Below, one piece after another: positions 45,001 to 57,238 of a DNA stretch of 64,000 nt (positions are counted from its first letter, which is position 1; each line of letters starts with the position of its first letter). A program made the position numbers and the translations under genes. The notes under the pieces are model-generated. The model made no database searches. It saw nothing but the letters and a program-made list of their open reading frames with translations, and had not been told where the DNA came from. The DNA comes from Plasmopara viticola (lineage: Eukaryota > Oomycota > Peronosporomycetes > Peronosporales > Peronosporaceae). Location: NCBI GenBank assembly GCA_001695595.3, contig MBPM02000060.1, positions 434,001 through 498,000 on the forward strand, written 5' to 3'.

Positions 45001-48000
45001 GTGCAAATTGGAGGCGTAACACGAGAAGTCGTACGGCTGCATGCGCCTCATTTCCACACCGCGGTAGAGCGTGCTGGTTTGCAGGTGCGATTGCTTGCGT
45101 ACAAGCGGATTGCTCTTTCTTAAAAAGCACCCAATTTTTTTATTCCGAAGGGCGGTCCGTTAGCTTTAGGGCTTCCAAGAAGTGATCGATTTGGTGGTTA
45201 GGGCGTGACTTTTTAAGATTTAATATTGTGACGTTCGATTCTCAAAACATGACGCAGCTGCTAGATAAGGTACCGCTTATGTCAAGCAAAGGGCGGCACC
45301 GGAGTCTCAGAGACAGCAAATTATTAAACTGACTACGAGCTCAATAGTACGAGGTGAAAACCTTTTCCGGACTTATTCGTCACTGTTAAGCAGTGACGAA
45401 CGAGCTTAGAGACTGTGGGTAGAGATGTTAATAAGATCCGTAAAAGAAACTCGAGGTAGATTTTCCCCACAGGGTGGATGCTCAAGACTAAGACTGGTGC
45501 GGACGATTGAGCTAAATTAGACTCAGCGAATTTGTTATACAACTGTGTTTATACAAACCTTGTATGCTGCTGTAATGAATTCATGAACAACTGTGATACT
45601 GTTGTCGGAACGATGGGGTTTATCAGCGCAGCATAGGGATAGTTTTATCGCGTGCCCGAAAATATGATAGTAGATTAGTATCTTATTGCGCTTTTGCATA
45701 GCGAAGACATATAGCTCTAAGGACTTGGACACGAGAGTAGATGGCAGTTGAATCTGATGCGAGAGATTTGGGAGTCAAGCAGGTAGACTGCAGCTTAAAA
45801 TGCTATACACAAGAGAAATAAATCCAATTTGTTCTACGGCTACCACAAGCTTCTAGACAAGCCATGGGGTAAAATGGACAATTTGTCAAGATTGAACCTT
45901 GTAAGTGACTTCTTTAAACTATAGTGTTCTGTGTCAAAGACTTAGAAGTACTAAGCGAGGTCTAGAGCATGCAAATTGAGCGGACGGAAAAGCGCTGAAC
46001 CATCAGCGTCTCGTAGGGTGCATGAGAGTTGGTTGGCATAAGAAGTTGCATTGCTCTGCTTGGTCCCCACCGACTGCTTTGCTAGAGGTCAAAAATAGAT
46101 TTTTATGTTGACAAAAGCTCTTCCTCGTTGTCTTTACCTTGGCTAAGATGGCTAACAAAGCTCTGAAATCGTAGGCCACCACACTATTGCTCAATCGTCA
46201 TCCGTCGATGTCCACACTGCCCGCGCAGTTTCCTCGCTTTCAAGAAACCACTTGATCTTCCTTCTTTCATTTCGCTGCGATGTGACGTCTTCGTGCTGCC
46301 TGGCGATCGATTGGCGCGCATGTCGTTGCATGAACCTGTAGTCAATCAATGCATCAGTCCTATAGACTATTTTTGCAAAGTATAGCAGTTTTCATGTACA
46401 TGCATGACTCATGAATGGCCCCAAGGGTGTGTATTAATTATTTGCAGAAGGACTGACGCGATCAGTGCACATCGAGATGTGTTCTATAGTTATATAAGAG
46501 AATCCTCTCACAGAAGATGACGGAATTGCAGCGTCGACGTTACCCGCGACAAAAATTACTCCACTTATCCGAGTACTAGGATTGTGAGGTAAAGAATGGC
46601 ATTATTTTCGCTGTGGGTTAGGAATGTCGGTCATATGTTCGCTTAACGGTGATGGAGCAGCGGATAGTAGTAGATCTATCTGTTTCGAAGCTGGAATACA
46701 AGCACGCAAACAGAAATATCTCAGTTGAGACGTTAGGCATCAGCTAATTCACATTGTTCTGCAGCTCAATTAAACGTACTGCACGAGGTATGGCGTCTTT
46801 ACAGCCCGCCAGGAGAAAAAAAACTGATGACTTGTTAGAGTATTAAGATTCCTTTCGGCTGAAAGGTTGCAATTGCCCGCACTCATCTCCTTCTTACCGT
46901 TGTCGTAGTTAATGTCGTCGAGAGGAGCACATTCTGGCGCTTCAAAACTATGGTGTTTCGTTCACATACACCCAATCAAGGTAGTGGTGAAAATGGCCTT
47001 TTACGAAGAGCTTACATTTTCGACGGAATGGCAAGAGAATGGCTCATAGAGCCAAAGGGCGTCGTGTGTCCTCTTTAAGGAACTTAGCTAAGCTGATAAA
47101 GAGAAGATAAACCTTCGTAGTTCCGGATAGCATTTGAGCATCCGTTGACGCTTTGTTTGTGGCGATACCCATCGTTTGCAGCCGAGACGTCTCATGCGCT
47201 GAGTGCACCAAAGCTTGAATATTTGAGTTCACTAAGCCAACCAGTTGGCGAGTTTGCTGGGCAGATTCAGAGGCGTGGCAGCTTACTTAAATAAACTGAG
47301 ATCTGATATGCCTAAAAAGAAAAAGTGGAGGCTTGACAGGGCTCAGCCCTGAAGTGGTCCATGAAACAATCACACGAATCGTACTTGCTAGCCGGGATAA
47401 CCGATTATTAAGACAACCAAGAAGGCTTTCAAAAAGCATGGAGTGTCTTTATCAAATCCTAGGCGTCGGACAACTCATATCTATGCTTCGCTGTTAGAAG
47501 AAATTGGATATATGCTGTAACTGCCCCAAGCATACCACCGTGACATTGTCAATCAAAACTTCGGTGGGACCTTTTTTATTATTTTTGACATTGATCGCGC
47601 CAAACGATCTTCGGTCGCAAATTTAAGTGCAGGCTGCGATTCATCGTGGATATGGTTCGGATCGAGCGTCACAAATCTAGAATCGATCGAAGATTATAAA
47701 TCTAAGGGTACTTCTTTAATATAGCTTCGGTAAGTCATGAACCCCGTTTTACTTGAAATCAGAAGCGCTACTGGTATGGGCACTATATCTAGTCGTTGAA
47801 TATAATTATACATTCGAATGAGAGAAATGAAGACTTATATTATCGAGAGCAAGAGTCGAAGGGTAAGTTGACACGAAATCAACTAAACGATGCTTGATGG
47901 ATGTAGCCTTCACTGGATGTTGATGGTATGACGCACCAATTATGCACGGAGCAAAACAGTGCGAGATCACCGATGCCTTCTTCGCTGAAAAGGCAAAAAA

Positions 48001-51000
48001 TGGCATGGCGAGGAAGCCAAAATCTCAGCACCCGTCACCGACACTTTTAACCAAAAAATTGAGCAGAAAAGGTGAGTGCCCTATGCTTCTAATCAGTTGG
48101 TTAGTGCGACGGTACCTGTACTTTTATCTATTATCAGAAAGTACATGTTGCTTATCAATGTGTCCAAATGTGCACCGAATAAAGCACTGGCTTTTAGGTG
48201 GCTTCTATCAGATCCAAATAAGAGAGTCTTATTATGCTATGGGAGTAAGCAATTTCACTAGGACTGTCAAACGCCCTGGTGGGATTCAGCAATTCCCTTA
48301 CAACAAGTTTAAATATTAAGGGCTTTTTCCTGAGCATACTCGACGATACGTTCGCTCATAGTCTCTTTGTAGAAGTCGAAAGACCTGTTTAGGCCGGCTT
48401 TAGCAACTTCTTGATTCCTTGGGAACCAACTTCGTTGTGAGATCTTTTTGCGGCAGAGAAAACATAAGTCTTAGAATGATTTGTAAGTAGTCATAGGGCT
48501 CGCAAAAAGCTTCAAGGTAATTGTTCAGCTAGTCTAATATTTGTACAAGTGTAATGTCGGCTATACGGATCTCACAAAGCGATGCTGAGAAAACCAGCAT
48601 TAGAATGCATTTGGTAGAATCAAAATAATTTTCAGCGGTAACCCGCTGAGACAAAGCCAATTAATGTCACGTTAATTATGCTAATAGTTGCGCGTAAGTT
48701 TTAATTGGTAGAGACGGACATGAGCGACGCAGTATGCGACTTGGGGTGTCACATTCGTGGGCAAACAAAATTATTTTTGGTTGTGTTTGCACTCAATAAT
48801 GCGGGTTACGCATCTACGGGGTAAAAACGCGTCAGATTGAAAAAAGGAAGATATTTTACGTTCCGCTCACTCCAAAAGAGCGAGTAAAAAAAGGGCTAAA
48901 TTAACTTTTGATTTTGATTGTGCAACTACGAAAGTAGATTATTGACTTTGCGAAAGTCGGCCAAACATAATACAGAACTCTCCAGATAGACAAGAGAGGA
49001 AACGTAAACCTCTCTATATAAAGGTATGGAATCTTGTTGAAGACTAAAAGTTCACCGCTAGAAGCAGTGACTTCAATATAACCGTACAAAATTAGACTGA
49101 ATTCTTTCTATGATGGGTCAGAACTCACGATTGACCTTTTCAAGACGATGTCGACTTATTAAACATATTATTTGAAACCTCACAAATGAATTATGTGAGT
49201 CTTGAAGTGCCCCAAGCACTAATATAAAGCGTTGTCCCTGCGCTTGACCCTGTTGGTAATGTGAACGAAGAGGCCTTACAAAACCTATGTCCACCATAAA
49301 TTTGGTCATAAGGCAGAGAGACGAGTGTTTTAAATACAGTTCGATTGGAGCGGCTGACCCAGCCTGGATCTCTTGTTAAGGTCCAACTAGTTTAAAGACC
49401 TTGAGCTGAGACAAGAGGCAATTGATTGTACTATGAAGCTCATAGACCGCATAGTCGAACCTGTCGATCTGCAGTTGAGAAATTTTTAGAACCCGCGATC
49501 GCCCTTGAACGCTGTGGCCTGACCACCAGCAACAGCCACAAAAGTATCCCGCACAAGCCTTTTGTACTAACAATTGTCTTATCATTCGAAATGGGAGCGT
49601 TCTCTTTTGACGCTCCTTGGCCGCGCGACTCTCATGAGGAATGCATAATGAAGCAGAGGCGCTTTTACGAACGCCAAGAGCTTCTCGTAAAGTGGAGTTG
49701 TAACCTGTCTCACTGACCTCGTGAGTGCCGTCGAAAGGGCTCTGAATCAAGTAACAAAAGACCGTTACTGTCTCTTGAAAATAAAAGCAATGGATGACTT
49801 TCGAGGATGTTCCGATATTTTGGCTGCACGTTGTGGTGTAGTTGGAGTGACTCCAAATCTGCGTTCGACATTTAAGTTCTTAGCGCCTGGCTTGCAAATC
49901 TGCCAAAGCAAAAATTAAAGGATTTTTTATGACCCAGAATGAGCAAATCACACTTTAAGCTCACGGACGGAAGAGAACTTCTTCTAATAATTTTCAATAT
50001 TGGGTGGAGAGGAGCAAGGTGACCTCTCGTCACCCGATATTTATACAAGTCGTTGTCCCGTGAGGCAGATTACACAACAGGAAAAGAGAGGACGTTTTGG
50101 ATGGAATGTACATGGCCATGGCGCTGGGCAGTATGCTCATTTGTTTTGCGTACACCAACAGCTCTTCGTCCGCTTCCCTCACACCGGATCTGTGAATGTA
50201 ACTTGATTTTATTCCAAAGTGACCCATGACGACTATGCGCTGGCTTTTGTCACTGCATCAAAGACCTCTTAATTATTGGCGTTCAAATTAAAAATTTTAT
50301 TCTAGGGTGATATTCTCTGACGAGGTAAATTGACTTCGGCGACCAGACCTACCCGAAAAATAAATCAAAGTTTGCCGATTTTTATTGACATCACCAATGA
50401 GAGCATTCCCGATCGGGTCTTTACTCTTAGAACTATGACCTATCCTATGGCCAGTGATTATAACGACAGGCCTCATATCCTTAAAGCCGTACTTCGGGTT
50501 TTTAACACTATTGTCGCTAAGCTGAGGCTTCTTTACAGCTTTTTTTACATAGACGAGTACTTGCTTGCGGAAATTCCCCCACCTTGAAGCGGAAAATTCT
50601 CTCGAGATTTTCTTTGTCTTAGTTGCTTTCTCAAGATTTTTTCTCAGGGGGGCTCGCCGCCCATGGTACAGGCGTACAAAAAAGCCTTAGCCTCTGAGGC
50701 TGCGGAATAACTATCCTCGAGTTCAAGTGTCTCGATTGGTTACACGGCAATTAGCGGTATATCCCTATTTTGAGCGCCTGTTACAAAAAAAGCGTACGGG
50801 TAAGTCAAAAGCATATTTCGCGATGGTCCGACTGAATCGTCTGCCTTATTTGAGACATATGGTCGTGAAGTGAACCGCTAAAGCAAATTTAGGGCGTCTA
50901 AGAGCTTGTACGCACTGACACTTTTTAAAGCACACTACTAAACAACGAGAACAAATTATCTAAGTATGGTAATGCTATTAGTAGCTGCGACAGTAAGCAT

Positions 51001-51178
51001 GATTGCATCATTACCAGCACGTGAAAGTTCTATTTTGGATGGTGGACCATAATGAACCTGTGGAACTGCTCGTCTCAACACCGATAACCGATGGAAAAAT
51101 CTCTTGTGGTCGGCTCCATTTTAAGGTTGGACTGAGCTGGCCATCGTTAAGCTTTAAGATTCAAGGTGCGAGACCTTC
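42033..51178. other. 9-kb gene desert
   Basis: No supported gene. Open frames are under about 125 codons and scattered on both strands, for example 47942-48319 plus, 49376-49750 minus, 49426-49716 plus and 50030-50227 minus. None carries a motif I recognise and they do not chain. The stretch is probably ancient repeat sequence. The last few hundred bases must include the promoter and leader of the ABCA gene, but I see no clear initiator motif there. Confidence 0.5.
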
Positions 51179-54100
51179 ATGGGAGACAATAGCAAACTGT
51201 ATAGGGTGCATCGCCCATGGATCACAAAAAGATTTGCGGCGACGCAGCGAACGCTGCTTTTTAAGAGCTGGTTGCTGAAAAAGCGCCACTGGGTGGCCTT
51301 GCTGCTTGAAATTTTTTTGCCAGTGCTATTTATCTTGCTTATTACGGCCCTCAAGATGCTTTCGGCCGACATACAAGTTCCTGCAGGTTGGAGTAGCACG
51401 GCTTCTGAAAGATCGTTTTCGCTTTTGCAGAATGGTTTTCTCGTTCAAGAGCCGACGCTTAATGGTTTGATGACATACTTTGGACTTCGGGCTGCAGTGG
51501 AGATGCACGATATAGCTGGGCTTTCAGCAAAAGAAAAAAGCGCGTGTGCTTTCAGCGTAGCTTATGGAGGTCTCGTTAGCACAGACTCTAATTCAGATTT
51601 TTCCGTGATTAAATCATGTCGACACCATGTGACGCCTTACAAATTAGCCATAGCTCCCGATAACGACTTCACACGAAAATATTTTTTCGAAACTATTAAG
51701 AAGTGGTACCCCCGCGTCATCATTGATGCCACTTTGGGTGTGACATTACCAAGCTTTAATGACAGCGTGGTCTTTTTTGATACTGAAAATGCTCTGGAGT
51801 CTTACGTTGCAAGAATTGACTACGGGAAAAGCTTTGAGACGCCTGTTATCTATGCTGCGCTAGTTTTCGACGAGTACCCAACAGATAAAGATATCGGCAC
51901 TTATCAGTCGATTGAGTACTCTGTACGAATGAATTCAACAATGGGAAGGCGAGGTTCCCCTGGAAGTGTTCCTCGCACCCTTGGAGATCCAGCATTTGAA
52001 GCTCCATTTCAGCGCACCATCGAACAGACGTACTATACTGCCTATGCATCACAAGGTTTTATGACTTTGCAGACTCTCGTAGCACGCTTTGTTAACTGTA
52101 TGCCAGAATGGAACACAAATACAAAGATCACAACCGGTGTCTGCACGCAGAAATTATCGACGGCTGCAAAAAGCTCAGAGAATGATGCTCGCTTTTTCCA
52201 CGCAATTAAAGGCGATACATTTTTGAATGGCGGTCTGCTTTCTGCATTTGGCAACACAAGCACAAGTTGGCAATCTTTGTTATCAACCACTGCCATCGAA
52301 CAGCTTCTCTTTCCTTTACGCCAGGCACCACAACCATACTTTGCGACAGTTGTAGCCCCTTTTCCAATCGAGAGCTTTCTCTCAGCACCGTTTTACGATC
52401 AAGTTAGCTCGGTCTTTCCACTTGTCTTCGTGCTGGCATATCTTTATGCGGTCTCACAAGTACTTGTGGCTCTTATTCAGGAGAAAGAAACTCGTTCACG
52501 TGAATATCTTAAGATTTCTGGTATGTCCGAAAGCGCAATCATTCTGTCGTGGTACATTACATACTTGCTCATATTCACTTTGAGTGCCATTCTACAAGCG
52601 ATTGCAAGTGGCGCTGGATTATTCCCGAATAGTGACTTTGTTTTGATCTTTAGCTTCTTTCTGCTCTTTTCACTTAGCGTCCTATCCTTCGGGTTTTTTA
52701 TAAGTGCGTTTTTTTCCCGTTCGCGTACGGGTTCTTTCGCTGGTACGGTGGTTTTCTTTTTGATGTACTTCGTATCAAGTGATTTTTCCTCAACATCGTC
52801 GATCGATTCGAAAATTGGAGCATGCTTGCTTCCACCTGTAGCGTTGGCCTTTGGGGTTCAGACTTTGGCCACAGCGGAGTCGACAGGCACTGGTTTGAGC
52901 TTTGCCTCTTCTAGCACAGTTGTAAATAATTTTAAGTTCGAAGCTGCTGTCGGAATGCTTTTCTTTGACATCATATTTTATACCCTTGCCGGTCTGTATT
53001 TTGAAAGAGTCATTCCGCGTGAATACGGCACGGTGGAAAAATGGTATTTTCCGCTGCATCCGAGCTATTGGATTTACGCCGTCCGCTCGAGCCTTAGCAC
53101 AAGTAAGGTCAATGACGTTTTGAATGCTCCTGCCGATAAAAGTCATGCTGTTCTTGACATTCAGAATCCCAACATAGAGGATGTCGGTGATTCTCTACGC
53201 AATCAAGAGTGCTCGGGTGAAGCACTGGTGATAAGAGACATTAAAAAGGAGTTTGTCGTACCTGGAGGGACTAAACACGCTGTTCGAGGTGTATGTCTAG
53301 CTTTGTACAAGGATCAGATTACTTGTTTGCTGGGTCACAATGGTGCTGGCAAAACTACTCTCATTTCGATGCTTACAGGTATGATTGCTCCTACGTCCGG
53401 AGATGCCACTTTTCGTGGGTTGTCCTTAGTACAGGACACGGGAAAGATTCGGCAATCCTTGGGACTGTGTTTTCAGTATGACGTGCTTTACCGCGAACTC
53501 ACAGTCGAGGAACACTTGCAGTTTTATGGGCGTGTGAAGGGCTATCGCGGTGCGGCGCTTCGAGAAGAGGTGAATAAAAAAATCATTGAAGTGGGTCTCA
53601 CCGAGAAGCGAAAAGTTTTAGCCGGTTCTCTTTCAGGAGGAATGAAGCGGAAGCTGTCGGTTGCCATTTGTTTATTAGGTAATAGCTCGCTGGTTTTTTT
53701 GGATGAGCCTACGAGTGGCATGGATCCTTATAGCCGACGGAGTACATGGGAAATTTTACTCAACAATCGTGTCAATCGTGTGATGGTTCTCACAACTCAT
53801 TTTATGGACGAAGCTGATATTTTGGGAGACCGAATTGCTATCATGGCTGAGGGACAGCTTCGGTGCTGTGGATCGTCACTTTTTCTAAAAACTCGCTTTG
53901 GAGCTGGATACAATTTTACCCTAGTCAAAAGTAGCAATTCCGCTATATCCGGTCAGGAAACGCAATTGAAGGCGTTTATCACGGCTTGCGTGCCCGCAGC
54001 CAAGATAATCAGTAACGTTGGTGCCGAAATTTCATTTCAGCTGCCACTCGACAGTACTGCTCTCTTTCCACAGCTTTTCGAGAGTCTGGACGAGAAAATG

Positions 54101-57007
54101 CAGGATTTAGGCGTCTTTTCTTACGGCATTTCAGTCACGACGCTAGAGGAAGTATTTATCAAAGTAGCTGAAGCTAATGACAATGAAAATCAGCATACGC
54201 TTCCCAAAACCGCCGATTCCAATACTGCCTTTCTAGCTCAAGATGGTCCATCCATTGCAAATTTGAATGGCATAACGATGTTTCTCGTACACTTGTCGGC
54301 CTTGTTGCTCAAGAGGTTTCGTATTGCAAAGCGTGATCGCCGAGTTATTATTTTCAGCGCCCTTTTGCCAGTGACGCTGCTTGCGGCTGGATTTATTATC
54401 CTCAAGACAAGTTCACTTTCTCGGTCAGATATCAAACTTGACCTCAATACAGAAGACTTTCAGTCGAAAGCTTCTAGCGTACCTTACTTTTGCGAGACTG
54501 ACGACGCTCAATGGTGCTCAGAGACTATGGACGCACTCTTTACCGGTGGTAAGCCGTCACCTTTTACAGATGTCGAGATCGGGTTTCCTCCCTACACAAA
54601 TTGGCCAGCTTCGGTATTTAACGTCAGCTATACTGAGGCAGATCTTGCAAGTCTGGACACTCCTTATAGCAACGAGTACTGCCTGCGTATGGGAGAAAAA
54701 ATTTACCAGCGCGCTTTTGGAAAGACGGATGCGGATATGATCAAGGTCACTGAAACGCCTGTAGAGGGACAATATGGAGGGTATCTCGTCCATGCCTCAA
54801 ATGTTGATCATATATTTGGTTATCATTTATTTGTAAACACAACTGCAGCACATGGAGCCGTAATCTTCAAGGCTTTGATAGACCAAGCTCTCTATCGCTT
54901 TATGGCTGGAAGTAAATTGGGTGTGACGCTCAAGGCGAACACATATCCTCTGCCTATGACAGCTGCAACCCAGGCACTATTTGGATCTTTTCTGGCATTT
55001 ACAGCATGCATCTTTATTGTCATTGCCTTCGCTTTTTTTCCAGCCTCCATCGTGGGGTTTTTAGTGAAAGAAAAACAAGCTGAACACAACTCTAAGCACC
55101 AACAACTTGTTTCAGGTGTAAGCTTACCGGCTTTTTGGCTGGCCAACTATATTTGGGACTTGCTCACGTACATAATTCCGTTTATCGCGGCACTTGTGCT
55201 AATTCAGATTTTCGATATTGCGGCATTTACTGGGAATGATTGTGTGAGCTGCTCAAGCGAGACGTTTCCAGCCATTGTTCTGCTCTTTATCCTTTTTGGG
55301 CTAGCCATTTGCCCGTTTACCTACTGCCTTTCGTATCTTTTTAAGGAACATGCATCTGCACAATCTTATACCATCATGGCCAATTTTCTGCTCGGTGTCG
55401 TCCTCATGGTGGTATCTTTTATCTTGGACGTTGTGAGTGAGAATAGCCAAGACACCAACACAGTTTTGAAGTTTTTCTGGCGTTTAAGTCCGTTGTTTAA
55501 TTTGGGCAGTGCACTGCTTAATTTGTGTCTTAATGAGATCGGGGCTGCCTTTGGTAGGACAACGGAAAAGGTCAGCCCTTTCACGATGGGTATGATGGGA
55601 TGGGAGCTTCTATACTTGGCCCTGGACTCGATCATTTTTTTCACAGTTGCTATCGGCATCGATTTTCTGCAAAGCTTACCTAGAATTAAGGCGACAGTCT
55701 CCAATGACTCGGATTCAGAAGATGAAGTGGACGAGGATGTTTCCCGAGAAGCCGCGCGTGTACAAAGCGGAGGGGCCGACGGCGACGCTGTTAAATTGCT
55801 TGGGATTCGCAAGGTGTATAACGGCAAGAAGGTGGCCGTACGAAATTTGTCTTTTGGTCTTTCGAAAGGTGAGTGCTTTGGCTATTTGGGTATTAATGGC
55901 GCAGGAAAGACTACAACAATGAAGATGATGACTGGTGACATCCTCCCGACATCGGGCTACGGAACACTTGGTGGTTTTGACATCCTGAGCGAGCAAATGA
56001 GTGTCCGTCGTCTGATCGGCTACTGCCCGCAATTTGATGCACTCTTTGAGCTCTTGACAGTACGAGAGCACCTTGAGCTGTTTGCTCGCATCAAGGGTGT
56101 GACACGATTGGATTTAAATAGCGTCGTGAAAACACTTATGCATGAAATGAATCTGGACGATTTTGAAAATAAGCTGGCATGCACGCTAAGTGGCGGTAAC
56201 AAGCGTAAGCTTTCCGTTGCCATTGCCCTTATTGGCTCACCTCCCATTATCTTTTTGGACGAGCCCTCAACAGGCATGGACCCAGTCTCGCGTCGCTTTA
56301 TGTGGAATATCATCGCTGCCATTTCTTCCGAGCGCAAGGAATCAACTATCATTTTAACTACGCACAGCATGGAGGAATGCGAGGCACTCTGTACACGTGT
56401 TGGCATCATGGTGGGTGGCCGTTTGCGTTGCTTTGGCAGCGTGCAGCACTTAAAACACCGTTTTGGAGATGGTCTCATGCTTGAAGTAAAGCTAATAGGC
56501 ACACCTACGCACGATATTCAGGCTCGCGTAGCTTCCGTTTTCAATGGCAGTGCGCCCACAACGACATTTTCAAGGTCAGAGCTTCGAGCTAAGTGTGAAG
56601 CACTGGGTGACTCATCGTGGGCAGATAAAATTGCCATGAGCCATGCTACAGGTTATGCGTTGGCCGCGGCGCTCGAGCGTGACAACACTTTGCGGCTAGG
56701 TATGCTTTGTGCGTGGTGGGCTGCTGAAGAGCGGTTCTTGTCATTGGATTTTTTCTTGCGTCAGAGTTTTACGGTCGGCGCCAGCAGTGATGTGAAACTT
56801 TATGAAAGGCAAAATGATCTCTGTCGTTATAAGCTCACGGGGAAGGTGCCGCGACTGGCAAGCATTTTTAGACACATTGAAAGCAACAAGCAACAGCTTG
56901 GAGTCCGCGAGTATGCCGTCTCACAAACGACACTCGAGCAAATCTTCAATAACTTTGCAGGCCAGCAGAGCGAAGAGAAGGGTGTGGCTCGTGGTGTCTG
57001 CACGTAG
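51179..57007 (+). CDS. Full-size ABCA-subfamily ABC transporter
   Basis: A single exon encodes 1,942 residues, a normal length for ABCA proteins. These transporters move lipids or sterol-like substrates across or between membrane leaflets using ATP. The order is TMD1-NBD1-TMD2-NBD2. The N-terminus LLFKSWLLKKRHWVALLLEI leads into the first membrane helix, followed by a large extracellular loop and a helix cluster at about 410-610. NBD1 has Walker A GHNGAGKTT (about residue 718), signature LSGGMKRKLS (about 816) and Walker B with LVFLDEPTSGMDP (about 840). NBD2 has GINGAGKTT (about 1571), LSGGNKRKLS (about 1670) and IIFLDEPSTGMDP (about 1691). Both ATP sites look complete. An acidic linker (SDSEDEVDEDVS) precedes NBD2. 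It converges with the decarboxylase gene across a 231-bp gap. Confidence 0.93.
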   Translation: MGDNSKLYRVHRPWITKRFAATQRTLLFKSWLLKKRHWVALLLEIFLPVLFILLITALKMLSADIQVPAGWSSTASERSFSLLQNGFLVQEPTLNGLMTYFGLRAAVEMHDIAGLSAKEKSACAFSVAYGGLVSTDSNSDFSVIKSCRHHVTPYKLAIAPDNDFTRKYFFETIKKWYPRVIIDATLGVTLPSFNDSVVFFDTENALESYVARIDYGKSFETPVIYAALVFDEYPTDKDIGTYQSIEYSVRMNSTMGRRGSPGSVPRTLGDPAFEAPFQRTIEQTYYTAYASQGFMTLQTLVARFVNCMPEWNTNTKITTGVCTQKLSTAAKSSENDARFFHAIKGDTFLNGGLLSAFGNTSTSWQSLLSTTAIEQLLFPLRQAPQPYFATVVAPFPIESFLSAPFYDQVSSVFPLVFVLAYLYAVSQVLVALIQEKETRSREYLKISGMSESAIILSWYITYLLIFTLSAILQAIASGAGLFPNSDFVLIFSFFLLFSLSVLSFGFFISAFFSRSRTGSFAGTVVFFLMYFVSSDFSSTSSIDSKIGACLLPPVALAFGVQTLATAESTGTGLSFASSSTVVNNFKFEAAVGMLFFDIIFYTLAGLYFERVIPREYGTVEKWYFPLHPSYWIYAVRSSLSTSKVNDVLNAPADKSHAVLDIQNPNIEDVGDSLRNQECSGEALVIRDIKKEFVVPGGTKHAVRGVCLALYKDQITCLLGHNGAGKTTLISMLTGMIAPTSGDATFRGLSLVQDTGKIRQSLGLCFQYDVLYRELTVEEHLQFYGRVKGYRGAALREEVNKKIIEVGLTEKRKVLAGSLSGGMKRKLSVAICLLGNSSLVFLDEPTSGMDPYSRRSTWEILLNNRVNRVMVLTTHFMDEADILGDRIAIMAEGQLRCCGSSLFLKTRFGAGYNFTLVKSSNSAISGQETQLKAFITACVPAAKIISNVGAEISFQLPLDSTALFPQLFESLDEKMQDLGVFSYGISVTTLEEVFIKVAEANDNENQHTLPKTADSNTAFLAQDGPSIANLNGITMFLVHLSALLLKRFRIAKRDRRVIIFSALLPVTLLAAGFIILKTSSLSRSDIKLDLNTEDFQSKASSVPYFCETDDAQWCSETMDALFTGGKPSPFTDVEIGFPPYTNWPASVFNVSYTEADLASLDTPYSNEYCLRMGEKIYQRAFGKTDADMIKVTETPVEGQYGGYLVHASNVDHIFGYHLFVNTTAAHGAVIFKALIDQALYRFMAGSKLGVTLKANTYPLPMTAATQALFGSFLAFTACIFIVIAFAFFPASIVGFLVKEKQAEHNSKHQQLVSGVSLPAFWLANYIWDLLTYIIPFIAALVLIQIFDIAAFTGNDCVSCSSETFPAIVLLFILFGLAICPFTYCLSYLFKEHASAQSYTIMANFLLGVVLMVVSFILDVVSENSQDTNTVLKFFWRLSPLFNLGSALLNLCLNEIGAAFGRTTEKVSPFTMGMMGWELLYLALDSIIFFTVAIGIDFLQSLPRIKATVSNDSDSEDEVDEDVSREAARVQSGGADGDAVKLLGIRKVYNGKKVAVRNLSFGLSKGECFGYLGINGAGKTTTMKMMTGDILPTSGYGTLGGFDILSEQMSVRRLIGYCPQFDALFELLTVREHLELFARIKGVTRLDLNSVVKTLMHEMNLDDFENKLACTLSGGNKRKLSVAIALIGSPPIIFLDEPSTGMDPVSRRFMWNIIAAISSERKESTIILTTHSMEECEALCTRVGIMVGGRLRCFGSVQHLKHRFGDGLMLEVKLIGTPTHDIQARVASVFNGSAPTTTFSRSELRAKCEALGDSSWADKIAMSHATGYALAAALERDNTLRLGMLCAWWAAEERFLSLDFFLRQSFTVGASSDVKLYERQNDLCRYKLTGKVPRLASIFRHIESNKQQLGVREYAVSQTTLEQIFNNFAGQQSEEKGVARGVCT

Positions 57008-57238
57008 ACACTGACGTCATCAATTGTGAATTGATGGAAAATATGGCAACAATCAATAAATTATTGCGCATGTTTAATAAAGAAGTAAGCCTCTAATGCC
57101 GACTATTTTCATAGATCCGAAGGCATCACGCAGTTACCGAATAAGGATTCATAGGTCTCTCGCTCGCGGCTGCACATGCATTAGACGTAGATAATAATGA
57201 GTCAAACATGATGCAGCTAGGATAAGGAAACACTGACT

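Noticed and set aside
51003..51278. 91-codon plus frame overlapping the ABCA start
   Set aside because: It overlaps the ABCA coding start in another frame and matches nothing; more likely leader sequence.
55366..55827. 153-codon minus frame, and 56020-56502 minus
   Set aside because: Antisense shadows of the ABCA gene, one over the second membrane domain and linker, the other over the NBD2 coding region.
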